In this document: positions 14,874 through 21,261 of the stretch, piece after piece
Numbering within the stretch: position 1 is the first letter of the stretch
Layout: the number at the start of each line of letters is the position of its first letter
Assembly: GCA_017614795.1 (NCBI GenBank)
Contig: JAGABD010000037.1
Location: 1 to 30,235 of the forward strand
Reading direction: 5' to 3'
From: Bacteroidales bacterium
GTDB lineage: Bacteria > Bacteroidota > Bacteroidia > Bacteroidales > UBA932
Length of the DNA stretch: 30,235 bases
Notes under the pieces: model-generated
Databases searched by the model: none
Seen by the model: the letters and a program-made list of their open reading frames with translations, nothing else
What the model was told of the DNA's origin: nothing
Translations under genes and position numbers: made by a program

Positions 14874-17243
14874 TTATTGAAGCGACGGAGTCCAGGTCGG
14901 AGGATAGTAATCCAGCTGGAGATTATTGTTGCCAGTGTTGTCGTACTCGTGCCAGAGATAAATTGTAGCCGCCGAGGTGATTCCGGCAAGCATTTCCGGA
15001 GTAATCGTGACGCTTATCTGCGAGGCCGTTGTCGAGACGTTCGCGGGACGCGCGTCGTACAGCACGCTCGCGACCGTACCGCCGGAAAGGGGCTTTGCGA
15101 GGACCACCACGAACTTCTGCTCATAGTCCGTCCATACGTCGGTGGACTTGGACAGCTTGAAGGAGAAGCGCAGCGTTCCGGGCTTGTTTATCTTGAATCG
15201 GAAACCGGCGTCCGAAGCTACCTGGGTGCCGGCGATTGTCGTGGACGACCTCTTTCTGCCATAGATGATGCGGTCACCCTTGTAGGTTGCCTGGTTTGCG
15301 GTGCTGGAGAGCCATGTCACCTTGTCTATCGTGACGGGGTCGGTAAACTTGTCGCCCGTATCTATGTCTTCAGCCTCAAACAGATTCGGATCCACGGAAG
15401 CGGTCCTCGCAACGTTCGCCGACACTCCATAGTCCAGCGCGTCGGCATCGCCCGGCCAGGTAACGGCAGTTTCTATCTTGAAGTTGCCGTAGGCCCAGCC
15501 GGAATCGCCCTTCTGGCCGAGAACATCCTGCGCCTTAACCCTGTAGTAGTACTTGCTCGACCTGTAAGGGAAGAATTTGCTGTACGGCACCTGGTCGGCC
15601 GCTATTTCGTACGAAGCGTACAGGTCGTCCGGATCGGGCTCGTTAGTGGCGGAAACGGGCGTCAGGTAAATCTCGAGAAGATACTTTTCATTTGCCGACG
15701 TTGTCCACGAGAAGTCGACCAGCTGGGTGCTGACGGTAGTCGAGGGCTGGGGCGTGTTGCATATCGACACCGTGAAGCTGCCGGGTTCGCCGTAAGATAT
15801 CAGGCCGTTCTTGCTGACGTAAGGCCTGTAGTAATAGGTTGTCGAGGCCTTGAGGGCGCGGGTCCTGCAGGAGAAAACGCCGTCGGCCGCTATCGAATAA
15901 GTCTTGAGGGTATCGAGGCCCGGAGTCTCGCCTATGATGAGTTCGGTGTCCTGTTCGCTGTATGCGAAGCCGGCGAACACCTCGTCGGTGGAGTTCCTTG
16001 ACATGGTCGCCCTGGCGCTCAGCGTCACATATACGTCGCTTATCTGTCCGAGCGGAAGCAGTTCCACGGTCACGGGGGAAAGGTGATAGGACAGGTGGAA
16101 GAAACTGGAGCTGCGGGTTACGGTGCCGTCGCTTATGCGCAGGCGGGCGTTGATGAACTTCTCGCCTATTTTTACGGACTGCGGAAGACTGCCTCCGTCC
16201 ACGACCAGGGACAGCACCTCGCCGTTGTAGTTCACGCCGGTCACGGGAATGTTGGTGAACAGCGAAGAACGCGTCTGGGTCTCCACATAATCGAGCGAGA
16301 AGGCCGAGGTGCCGTGGCTTGCGAGCGCCACCGCGGCCTCGTGCGGCTGGACTTCGAAGTTTATCACGTTGTCGTCGGCGTCGGAGATGAACACCGAACC
16401 ATCGGAGTATGTCGGAATTACGGCTATCGATTTCACGCTGTTTATCAGCGCGGAAAGGGAATACTCCAGCGCGGCGATACGCGCTTCCAGGCTGTTCAGG
16501 CGCAGCGTTATTGCATCGAGTTGACTCTGGAGGGCGTCAGTCGCCGTCCGGATGTCGGCCGCTATCTTCTGGTTCACCACTCCGTTGTTGGTTGTGATTG
16601 CTTCGGCGATGGCCGCCTGGTAGGCCGCCGTAAGGTTGATTCTTGCCGAATCCAGATCTTCGCGGAGCTTTTCCACATCGGCCGAAACGGGCTCCTGCGA
16701 CGCCTTGAGGGCATCTTCCAACGCCTTGAATTTGGCATCGGCATCGGCGATGGCGTAATACCCCTCGATGCCTTCGCCCACCCATCCTTCGATGGAAGCT
16801 TCAGCGGTGGCGATTGCGGCAAGCACCCCGGCTTTGCCTTGCGAACCCGCTGGCTCGCCTATGCACTGCCTTATGGCGGCAAGGTCGAAGCACACGGCGC
16901 TGTGCTTTTCAAGGGTGATGAACGTTGTCGGGAGCCATTCGAGACCTTCCGGTTCCTGCGTGCTGTACGCCTGGAGGTCGGCTATGGTGCTTACCAGCGC
17001 AGCGTCCGCCGCGGCGAGGTCGGGAATGCTCCCCTGGCCGATGAAGGCCTTCACTTCGGCATCGACCTGGCGGAGGGACGGCAGGGATGCCTGTATCGCA
17101 TCCATCTGGCTGCGAATGCCGGCTATTTCGCTCCCTTTGAGTTCGTCTATCTGCTTCTGGATCTCGTCGACTTTCGCGTCGTCCGTGCAGCAGGCGACGA
17201 ACAAGGCAGTCAGGATTATGTAGAAGAATCGTTTGGCTGTCAT
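14874..17243 (-). CDS. Coiled-coil lipoprotein with FN3-like domains; N-terminal module shared with next upstream gene
   Basis: About 789 residues. The lipobox FVACC is near residue 18. A coiled coil follows (about 20-270: VDEIQKQIDELKGSEIAGIR, later LQSQLDAITLRLNSLEARIA). A beta domain (about 275-400) contains IPTYSDGSVFISDADD, SAFSLDYVETQTRSSLF, IPVTGV and ARLRISDGT. Residues 1-400 are plainly homologous to the gene at 17249-19774. Two FN3-like stretches follow (about 400-600, with TTYYYRPYVSKNGLISYG), then a C-terminal beta-rich domain (about 610-789). The N-terminal pattern is like the 'PL29 family lyase N-terminal domain' annotation common in Bacteroidales; I see no catalytic domain. The ATG at 17243 starts 6 bases after the upstream stop; a GTG at 17252 would overlap it by 4 bases. 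Confidence 0.75.
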   Translation of the reverse strand: MTAKRFFYIILTALFVACCTDDAKVDEIQKQIDELKGSEIAGIRSQMDAIQASLPSLRQVDAEVKAFIGQGSIPDLAAADAALVSTIADLQAYSTQEPEGLEWLPTTFITLEKHSAVCFDLAAIRQCIGEPAGSQGKAGVLAAIATAEASIEGWVGEGIEGYYAIADADAKFKALEDALKASQEPVSADVEKLREDLDSARINLTAAYQAAIAEAITTNNGVVNQKIAADIRTATDALQSQLDAITLRLNSLEARIAALEYSLSALINSVKSIAVIPTYSDGSVFISDADDNVINFEVQPHEAAVALASHGTSAFSLDYVETQTRSSLFTNIPVTGVNYNGEVLSLVVDGGSLPQSVKIGEKFINARLRISDGTVTRSSSFFHLSYHLSPVTVELLPLGQISDVYVTLSARATMSRNSTDEVFAGFAYSEQDTELIIGETPGLDTLKTYSIAADGVFSCRTRALKASTTYYYRPYVSKNGLISYGEPGSFTVSICNTPQPSTTVSTQLVDFSWTTSANEKYLLEIYLTPVSATNEPDPDDLYASYEIAADQVPYSKFFPYRSSKYYYRVKAQDVLGQKGDSGWAYGNFKIETAVTWPGDADALDYGVSANVARTASVDPNLFEAEDIDTGDKFTDPVTIDKVTWLSSTANQATYKGDRIIYGRKRSSTTIAGTQVASDAGFRFKINKPGTLRFSFKLSKSTDVWTDYEQKFVVVLAKPLSGGTVASVLYDARPANVSTTASQISVTITPEMLAGITSAATIYLWHEYDNTGNNNLQLDYYPPTWTPSLQ

Positions 17244-17248
17244 AGGGA

Positions 17249-19774
17249 TCACTTTGACATTTCAAGGAGCTGGTCGACCGGCGTGATGCTCAGACGGATG
17301 GTCTTATCCGACCGCTGGGCGGTGCAGATAATGTATTTGTCGTTGCAGTTGAACTGCGGGTGAGGGTCGGTATGCCAGTTCTGGTAGGCCTGGGCGAGTT
17401 TGCTCTTCGCCGTCTTCACCTCGTCGCTGTCGCCGTCCTGGGCGGTCACGTCCGCCTTCGGCACGAGCGCGGGAAGAAGAGTGTGTATCTTGACTTCCTT
17501 GCGCGTCTTGATGTTGTAGAACTGCACCTTCCAGCGGCAACTGCGGTAATAGTCGGGACTCTGGTCGTCGTAGGTTATGTACTTTCGGTCGAACGTGAAG
17601 AAGCAGTGCGACGCCTTGGACGGGGTGGCGTATTTGGTAAAGGAAGAGGGGGACATGTTCCTGGCCTCCGACAACGCGCGTATGCACGGCGTGTCGGAGC
17701 ACCAGTAAACATATTCTCCGGACTCGTCCCAACGCTCGTGGGAAGCATAACCGCCGTCCCTGCTGCTGGTAATGTCGGGCACCATAGTATACCTGGAGGT
17801 CTTGGTGGCAATCTGTATGCGGGGATACAGACCGTCGGCATCCTTCTGGAGAGAAACGATCGCGCCGTCCTCCCTCCTGGTATAGCCGCTAGCCGCCATC
17901 ATGGCCATATTGTCGTTGCTCGGGTTGATCTGACCGTGGTTCAGCTGGTAATCGCTGGTGCGGCCCCACTCGTCGAACACTCCGGTATAGAGGTTGATCA
18001 TTCCGTACACGAAGGAATCGTGGATGTGCATATCGAGGAAAGCCCTCTGCTTGTCGGAGGTGAGCGTCAGGTGAGTCGCAAGCAACTGCAGGGGACGTGT
18101 CTTGTTCGTGGGGATGAGGTACGAAGGAAGCGTTGCAAGCTTGATCGCCACCGAAGGATCCACCAGAAGATCCCTGCGATAGAACTCTCCTCCAGTCTTG
18201 TTGTTTACCACCGTACCGTAGTACAGCACGTCGTTCTCCACGTCGAGATAAGGGCAGCAGCTGAAGGCGCATCCGGTAATCTTGTATATCTGCCTTGTCT
18301 GAAGGTCGATAATCATTCCGCACCTCGTCTGGTTGCTGACGAAATCCTTGTTGCTTCCGAAGAAGAAAAGGAACCTCTCGTCGTTCGTCATGCTTCGGGT
18401 GTTGAAGTAGTTGGACTGGCTGCATTCCCAGCCGCCCAGCCCGCTCTTCAACAGGTATGACTTCACTCCGGACTGGTCCACCGACACCTCGAACAGGTCG
18501 TCCCTGAAGATGGACTGGCGCTTGTAGAACATACGGAAGTAGTCCGAACTGCAGGAGGCCGTCCCGTCGCTGATGCGAAGGCGCACGTTGATGTCGCGGT
18601 CGCCGGTTTTCACGTCGTCGGGAAGGTTGTCGCCGCTGCCGGTGATTGTCAGTATCCCGTTTGCGAACGATACTCCGGTGACGGGGATGCTCGCGAACAT
18701 CGAACTGCCGGTCGCGGAATCGAGATAGTCGAGAGAGAATGCCGAGACGCCCTTTCCCGCCAGCTCGCTTGCGACGGAGACCGGATAGACCTCGAAATTG
18801 AGCGTGATCGCATCTGCGTCGCCCACCATCACGGAGCCGTCGGTGTAGTCCGGCACCACGATAATGGAGTCGAGCCCGCCGACCAGTCCCGCGAGGGCTT
18901 CCTCAAGCGCAGCGACCCTGCCTTCGAGGCTGGTCAAACGGGGAAGAAGAGCATCTATCTGAGGCTGGACCGCATCGGTCGCCGTCTGTATCGAGAAAGC
19001 TATCTTGTCGTTGATTACGCCCCTATTCGCGGTGATTGCGTTGGAGATCCCGGACTTGTATGCCGAGGTGAGGTTGGTTACGATAGTGTTGAGGTCTTCG
19101 CGAAGCCGGGCGATGTCTTCCGAGATGCCGCCCCCGGCGCCCGCCGCCGCCTGTTCCAGCACTGCGAGCTTGGCTTCGAACTCCGCTATGGTGTAGTATC
19201 CGTTGATTTCCTTGTTGATCCAGCCTTTGGTGGAAGCCTCTGAGGCCTCTACCGCATCCTCGGTCTTCTTCTTTGCATTCGCGACGCTACGGGCGATGGA
19301 GGCGTCCAGCTTGCCGAGCGCGCTTTCGAGTTCGGCCATACGGAGTTGCACGGCCTGAAGTTCCAGGAGAGTTCCGTTCTGGTTCTCCAAAGTGGTGAAG
19401 GAGCTTGCTATCCAGCCGGCAGAGGCGGTTTCGAGCTTGGTGCAGTATTCCTGCAGCGCGGTGATTCTCTTGGCGAGGTCGGATTCTGCGTTGCGCAGGG
19501 CATTGAGGCAGTTGATCGCCGCCTCGACGCCTTCGCCGGTCTTCCCGGACAGTTGCGCCTGAAGGGCCGAGATATAGCTCTTCAAATCGGTATCGGCCGT
19601 TTGCAAGGCCTCGATCGATGCCCTGATGGAACTTATCTGATTCTGTACTGTGGCTATTTTGCCTCCCTTGAGGCCGTCTACCTCTTCCTGCTGCTTGTCG
19701 ACGTCGGCCTTTTCGGTGCAGCCCGCCAGGAACAGGCAGGCCATTGCGATATAGAGGATTTTTCTCAGTGTCAT
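17249..19774 (-). CDS. Coiled-coil lipoprotein with PL22-like beta-propeller (candidate oligogalacturonide lyase fold)
   Basis: Protein of 841 residues. After a signal peptide and lipobox (FLAGC at residue 19), the coiled-coil plus beta module (about 20-405) is paralogous to that of the downstream gene. Residues about 420-841 look like a seven-bladed propeller. Three sites recall the metal-site patterns of family PL22 oligogalacturonate lyases: NHGQINPSNDN (about 612), SHERWDESGEYVYW (about 677) and TDPHPQFNCNDKYI (about 804). Blade-like phrases include MTNDERFLFFFGSNK and CGMIIDLQTRQIYKITG. Pectin-fragment lyase activity is an inference from motifs; a non-catalytic propeller is possible. It is the first gene of the three-lipoprotein row, with a -7 box just upstream. 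Confidence 0.65.
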   Translation of the reverse strand: MTLRKILYIAMACLFLAGCTEKADVDKQQEEVDGLKGGKIATVQNQISSIRASIEALQTADTDLKSYISALQAQLSGKTGEGVEAAINCLNALRNAESDLAKRITALQEYCTKLETASAGWIASSFTTLENQNGTLLELQAVQLRMAELESALGKLDASIARSVANAKKKTEDAVEASEASTKGWINKEINGYYTIAEFEAKLAVLEQAAAGAGGGISEDIARLREDLNTIVTNLTSAYKSGISNAITANRGVINDKIAFSIQTATDAVQPQIDALLPRLTSLEGRVAALEEALAGLVGGLDSIIVVPDYTDGSVMVGDADAITLNFEVYPVSVASELAGKGVSAFSLDYLDSATGSSMFASIPVTGVSFANGILTITGSGDNLPDDVKTGDRDINVRLRISDGTASCSSDYFRMFYKRQSIFRDDLFEVSVDQSGVKSYLLKSGLGGWECSQSNYFNTRSMTNDERFLFFFGSNKDFVSNQTRCGMIIDLQTRQIYKITGCAFSCCPYLDVENDVLYYGTVVNNKTGGEFYRRDLLVDPSVAIKLATLPSYLIPTNKTRPLQLLATHLTLTSDKQRAFLDMHIHDSFVYGMINLYTGVFDEWGRTSDYQLNHGQINPSNDNMAMMAASGYTRREDGAIVSLQKDADGLYPRIQIATKTSRYTMVPDITSSRDGGYASHERWDESGEYVYWCSDTPCIRALSEARNMSPSSFTKYATPSKASHCFFTFDRKYITYDDQSPDYYRSCRWKVQFYNIKTRKEVKIHTLLPALVPKADVTAQDGDSDEVKTAKSKLAQAYQNWHTDPHPQFNCNDKYIICTAQRSDKTIRLSITPVDQLLEMSK

Positions 19775-19802
19775 GTGGTTACCTTATATGACTATATCGT
19801 GA

Positions 19803-19810
19803 CAAATATA
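19803..19810 (-). promoter_or_regulatory. -7 box of the lipoprotein operon
   Basis: On the minus strand TATATTTG matches TAnnTTTG and lies about 29 bases before the ATG at 19774. No clear -33 TTTG is seen at 19-21 bases spacing. Confidence 0.5.
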
Positions 19811-19860
19811 ATAAAAAAACCGCCGCTTTGTATAGCGTCGGAGCGATATAAGGAGTTTGT

Positions 19861-19892
19861 CAAGATTGCCGCACATAGTCGGCAATGACCGT
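19861..19892 (+). repeat. 32-bp palindromic element, intergenic copy
   Basis: Contains ATTGCCG...CGGCAAT with the same 22-bp core length and partly the same flanks (AAG before, GACC after) as the genic copies. About 23 of 32 bases match the radA copy. Both arms are perfect for 7 bp. It lies between the tRNA-Met locus and the lipoprotein operon, where coding does not constrain it. Confidence 0.75.
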
Positions 19893-19928
19893 ATTGAGAT
19901 TTCGGAGCGAAGCGACCCAGGGGGTTTT

Positions 19929-19987
19929 GGGGGACCGCCCCCAGTGAGTCGAAGACTCTTTGCTGCAAAACCAGCTGGCTGGTTTTG
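19929..19987. repeat. Three consecutive hairpins at the 3' side of tRNA-Met
   Basis: GGGGG-accg-CCCCC (19929-19942), GAGTC-gaa-GACTC (19946-19958) and CAAAACCAG-ctgg-CTGGTTTTG (19966-19987) are all perfect inverted repeats. The last ends directly at the tRNA discriminator base. They could stop transcription or protect/guide 3' processing of the tRNA transcript, but there is no clean T-tract. It may also be a palindromic repeat element. Confidence 0.7.
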
Positions 19988-20061
19988 TAGCGAGAGTGGG
20001 TCACGATCCCACGACCTCCGGATTATGAATCCGACGCTCTAACCAGCTGAGCTACCTCGCC
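19988..20061 (-). tRNA. tRNA-Met (CAT anticodon, elongator type; Ile2 not excluded)
   Basis: A 74-nt cloverleaf: acceptor GGCGAGG/TCTCGCT (two G-U pairs), D-stem GCTC/GAGC, anticodon stem TCGGA/TCCGG with loop TTCATAA (anticodon CAT), T-stem GTGGG/CCCAC, discriminator A. No CCA is encoded. The anticodon stem lacks the three G-C pairs of an initiator, so this is elongator Met or the lysidine-modified Ile. The T-loop reads ATCGTGA rather than the usual TTCRANY, which is unusual. It is probably co-transcribed downstream of tRNA-Gln. Confidence 0.9.
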
Positions 20062-20091
20062 GTGCTGTACCGAGGATCCGCTCAATGATGG

Positions 20092-20134
20092 AAGGATTCC
20101 GCTCTTCGAGCGCTATCCTTGCCGCCTGCGGCGG
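20092..20134. repeat. Two hairpins in the tRNA spacer
   Basis: AAGGAT-tc-CGCTC-ttc-GAGCG-ct-ATCCTT (20092-20120) is a two-step perfect stem. It is followed at once by CCGCC-tgc-GGCGG (20122-20134). Both lie between the two tRNA genes, 5' of the larger folded element at 20144-20263 on the plus strand. No coding potential is seen in the 204-base spacer. Confidence 0.7.
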
Positions 20135-20143
20135 GCGGTACAT

Positions 20144-20263
20144 TTTTTTGCAGCCATGTCGGCGTTGCCGACTTAAGGTTTTCATGCCGGAGGGCTTATG
20201 AGAGCAAGCTCTCAACGCGCTCCGCCCTAAAAACCTTGGCGCTGTGCGCCAGGCTGCAAAAAA
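20144..20263. repeat. 120-bp nested palindrome (four-way-junction fold) between two tRNA genes
   Basis: The outer stem TTTTTTGCAGCC/GGCTGCAAAAAA is a perfect 12 bp. Inside are hairpin GTCGGC-gtt-GCCGAC (20158-20172), a central arm AAGGTTTT/AAAACCTT (20175-20182 with 20230-20237) enclosing GGGC/GCCC and GAGAGC-aa-GCTCTC (20200-20213), and hairpin GGCGC-tgt-GCGCC (20238-20250). Almost every base is paired in this scheme. It may be a mobile palindromic repeat, a structured RNA or a processing signal for the tRNA transcript. Confidence 0.75.
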
Positions 20264-20265
20264 TG

Positions 20266-20336
20266 TTGAGATGGAAGGATTCGAACCCTCACTGACAGAG
20301 CCAGAATCTGTAGTGCTACCATTACACCACATCTCA
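20266..20336 (-). tRNA. tRNA-Gln (CTG anticodon)
   Basis: A 71-nt cloverleaf beginning with U1, as is usual for tRNA-Gln: acceptor TGAGATG/CATCTCA, D-stem GTGT/GCAC, anticodon stem ACAGA/TCTGT with loop TTCTGGC (anticodon CTG), T-stem GAGGG/CCTTC with the normal loop TTCGAAT, discriminator A. CCA is not encoded. It is the first gene after the promoter at 20375-20405. Confidence 0.93.
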
Positions 20337-20374
20337 ATATGTCAAGCCGCGACGCGCTTTCGCGAAGCGGACTG

Positions 20375-20405
20375 CAAAGGTACAACTCTTTTGGAAATTT
20401 GCAAA
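20375..20405 (-). promoter_or_regulatory. Promoter of the tRNA-Gln/tRNA-Met transcript
   Basis: On the minus strand TTTG (20405-20402), a 19-base spacer and TACCTTTG (20382-20375) match the Bacteroidota consensus exactly. The predicted start is about 30 bases before tRNA-Gln. With no other promoter seen in the spacer, both tRNAs and the folded spacer would be on one transcript. Confidence 0.8.
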
Positions 20406-20416
20406 TTTTTTCTGCA

Positions 20417-20893
20417 TTATTTGCAGAGGAGCGCGACGGCCCAGACCTCGCAGCCTTCGCCGCGGCCTACGAAGCCAAGACGCTCGGTGGTGGTCGCCTT
20501 CAGGTTGATGGCATCGACACCAACTCCAAGCACGGGCGCAAGAGTTTCGCGCATCGCTTCGATATGGGGACGGAGCTTCGGCGCCTGCAGGGCGATGGTG
20601 ACATCGGCGTTGGCAATCTTCCATCCCGCCTCCGAAATCATCTTCACAACCCTTTCCAAAAGAATCAGGCTGCTGATGCCCTTGAACTCCGGCGACGAAT
20701 CGGGGAAATGCAGGCCTATGTCGCCAAGGCCCGCGGCGCCGAGAAGCGCATCGCAGAGGGCGTGGATGGCCACGTCGCCGTCCGAGTGGGCCACAAAGCC
20801 GTTTTCAGAAGGTATCCGCACGCCGCCGAGCCACATAGGGAGGCCTTTTGCGAGGGCGTGAACGTCGTAACCGTGTCCGATTCTGTATTCCAT
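20417..20893 (-). CDS. ispF: 2-C-methyl-D-erythritol 2,4-cyclodiphosphate synthase
   Basis: Cytoplasmic enzyme of the non-mevalonate (MEP) isoprenoid pathway that cyclises the CDP-linked intermediate and releases CMP. At 158 residues it has the usual length. The zinc ligands D-x-H are in GHGYDVHAL (about residue 8). Other family motifs are VAHSDGDVAIHALCDALLGA, GDIGLHFPD and NLKATTTERLGFVGRGEG. The ATG at 20893 is preferred over one three codons upstream because family members begin M-x-x-R-I-G-x-G-x-D. A minus-strand -7 box TATATTTG lies directly upstream at 20900-20907. Confidence 0.96.
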   Translation of the reverse strand: MEYRIGHGYDVHALAKGLPMWLGGVRIPSENGFVAHSDGDVAIHALCDALLGAAGLGDIGLHFPDSSPEFKGISSLILLERVVKMISEAGWKIANADVTIALQAPKLRPHIEAMRETLAPVLGVGVDAINLKATTTERLGFVGRGEGCEVWAVALLCK

Positions 20894-20899
20894 CGCCTG

Positions 20900-20907
20900 C
20901 AAATATA
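20900..20907 (-). promoter_or_regulatory. -7 box of ispF
   Basis: TATATTTG on the minus strand, ending 7 bases before the ispF ATG. This leaves almost no leader. A -33 TTTG is not evident. Confidence 0.5.
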
Positions 20908-20930
20908 ACTATAGATTTGGGAATAATTGC

Positions 20931-20938
20931 TACATTTG
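20931..20938 (+). promoter_or_regulatory. -7 box of the small membrane protein-mutL run
   Basis: TACATTTG matches TAnnTTTG and ends 6 bases before the ATG at 20945. No -33 partner is clear at the right spacing. It is divergent from the ispF box 23 bases away. Confidence 0.5.
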
Positions 20939-20944
20939 TAAGTT

Positions 20945-21259
20945 ATGGGATTGTTTAATTTCTTCGGCTCGGGAGAGCATAAAGTGTTCGACTACAAGCC
21001 GATTTACTACAATAAGGAAGAGGACGAACGCCGGCGTATGTTCGGCGCGGTGGACGGAAGCGCCGACAAGGCGAAGGAAGGAGAGGAAGGCAAGGGCGGC
21101 TACGTGCCCGGGACCTATCTGAAAGGCTCCTGGAGAGGCGGTGCGTACCAGCGCACGAGGCCCGTGGACAAGCGCATCCACACCATTATCGGCATCATCA
21201 CGATGCTGCTGGTTTTCATCGTCCTCATCTTCATTGCAAAATTCTTTACACTGCTGTAG
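20945..21259 (+). CDS. Small C-terminally anchored membrane protein
   Basis: Protein of 104 residues. The N-terminal part MGLFNFFGSGEHKVFDYKPI is followed by a charged region (EEDERRR, then KAKEGEEGKGG) and a basic stretch (about 60-78). One membrane segment (IIGIITMLLVFIVLIFIAKF, about 80-100) lies at the very end. This is a tail-anchor-like layout with the bulk facing the cytoplasm. I recognise it only as a conserved-looking Bacteroidota protein next to mutL; no function is known to me. The mutL ATG follows after 2 bases. Confidence 0.75.
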   Translation: MGLFNFFGSGEHKVFDYKPIYYNKEEDERRRMFGAVDGSADKAKEGEEGKGGYVPGTYLKGSWRGGAYQRTRPVDKRIHTIIGIITMLLVFIVLIFIAKFFTLL

Positions 21260-21261
21260 CG

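Noticed and set aside
13907..18460. Several 300-430-codon plus-strand open frames opposite the lipoprotein genes
   Set aside because: The minus strand holds signal peptides, lipoboxes and recognisable domains; the plus frames show none.
19988..20061. Initiator tRNA-fMet
   Set aside because: The anticodon stem lacks the three consecutive G-C pairs and the acceptor lacks the 1-72 mismatch expected of initiators.
20158..20172. Another copy of the 32-bp element (GTCGGCGTTGCCGAC)
   Set aside because: Only the TTGCCGA half is shared; the loop is 3 bases and the flanks belong to the 120-bp element.
19861..20263. Possible CRISPR array because of dense repeats
   Set aside because: The units are different palindromes without constant repeat-spacer spacing, and no cas gene is nearby.
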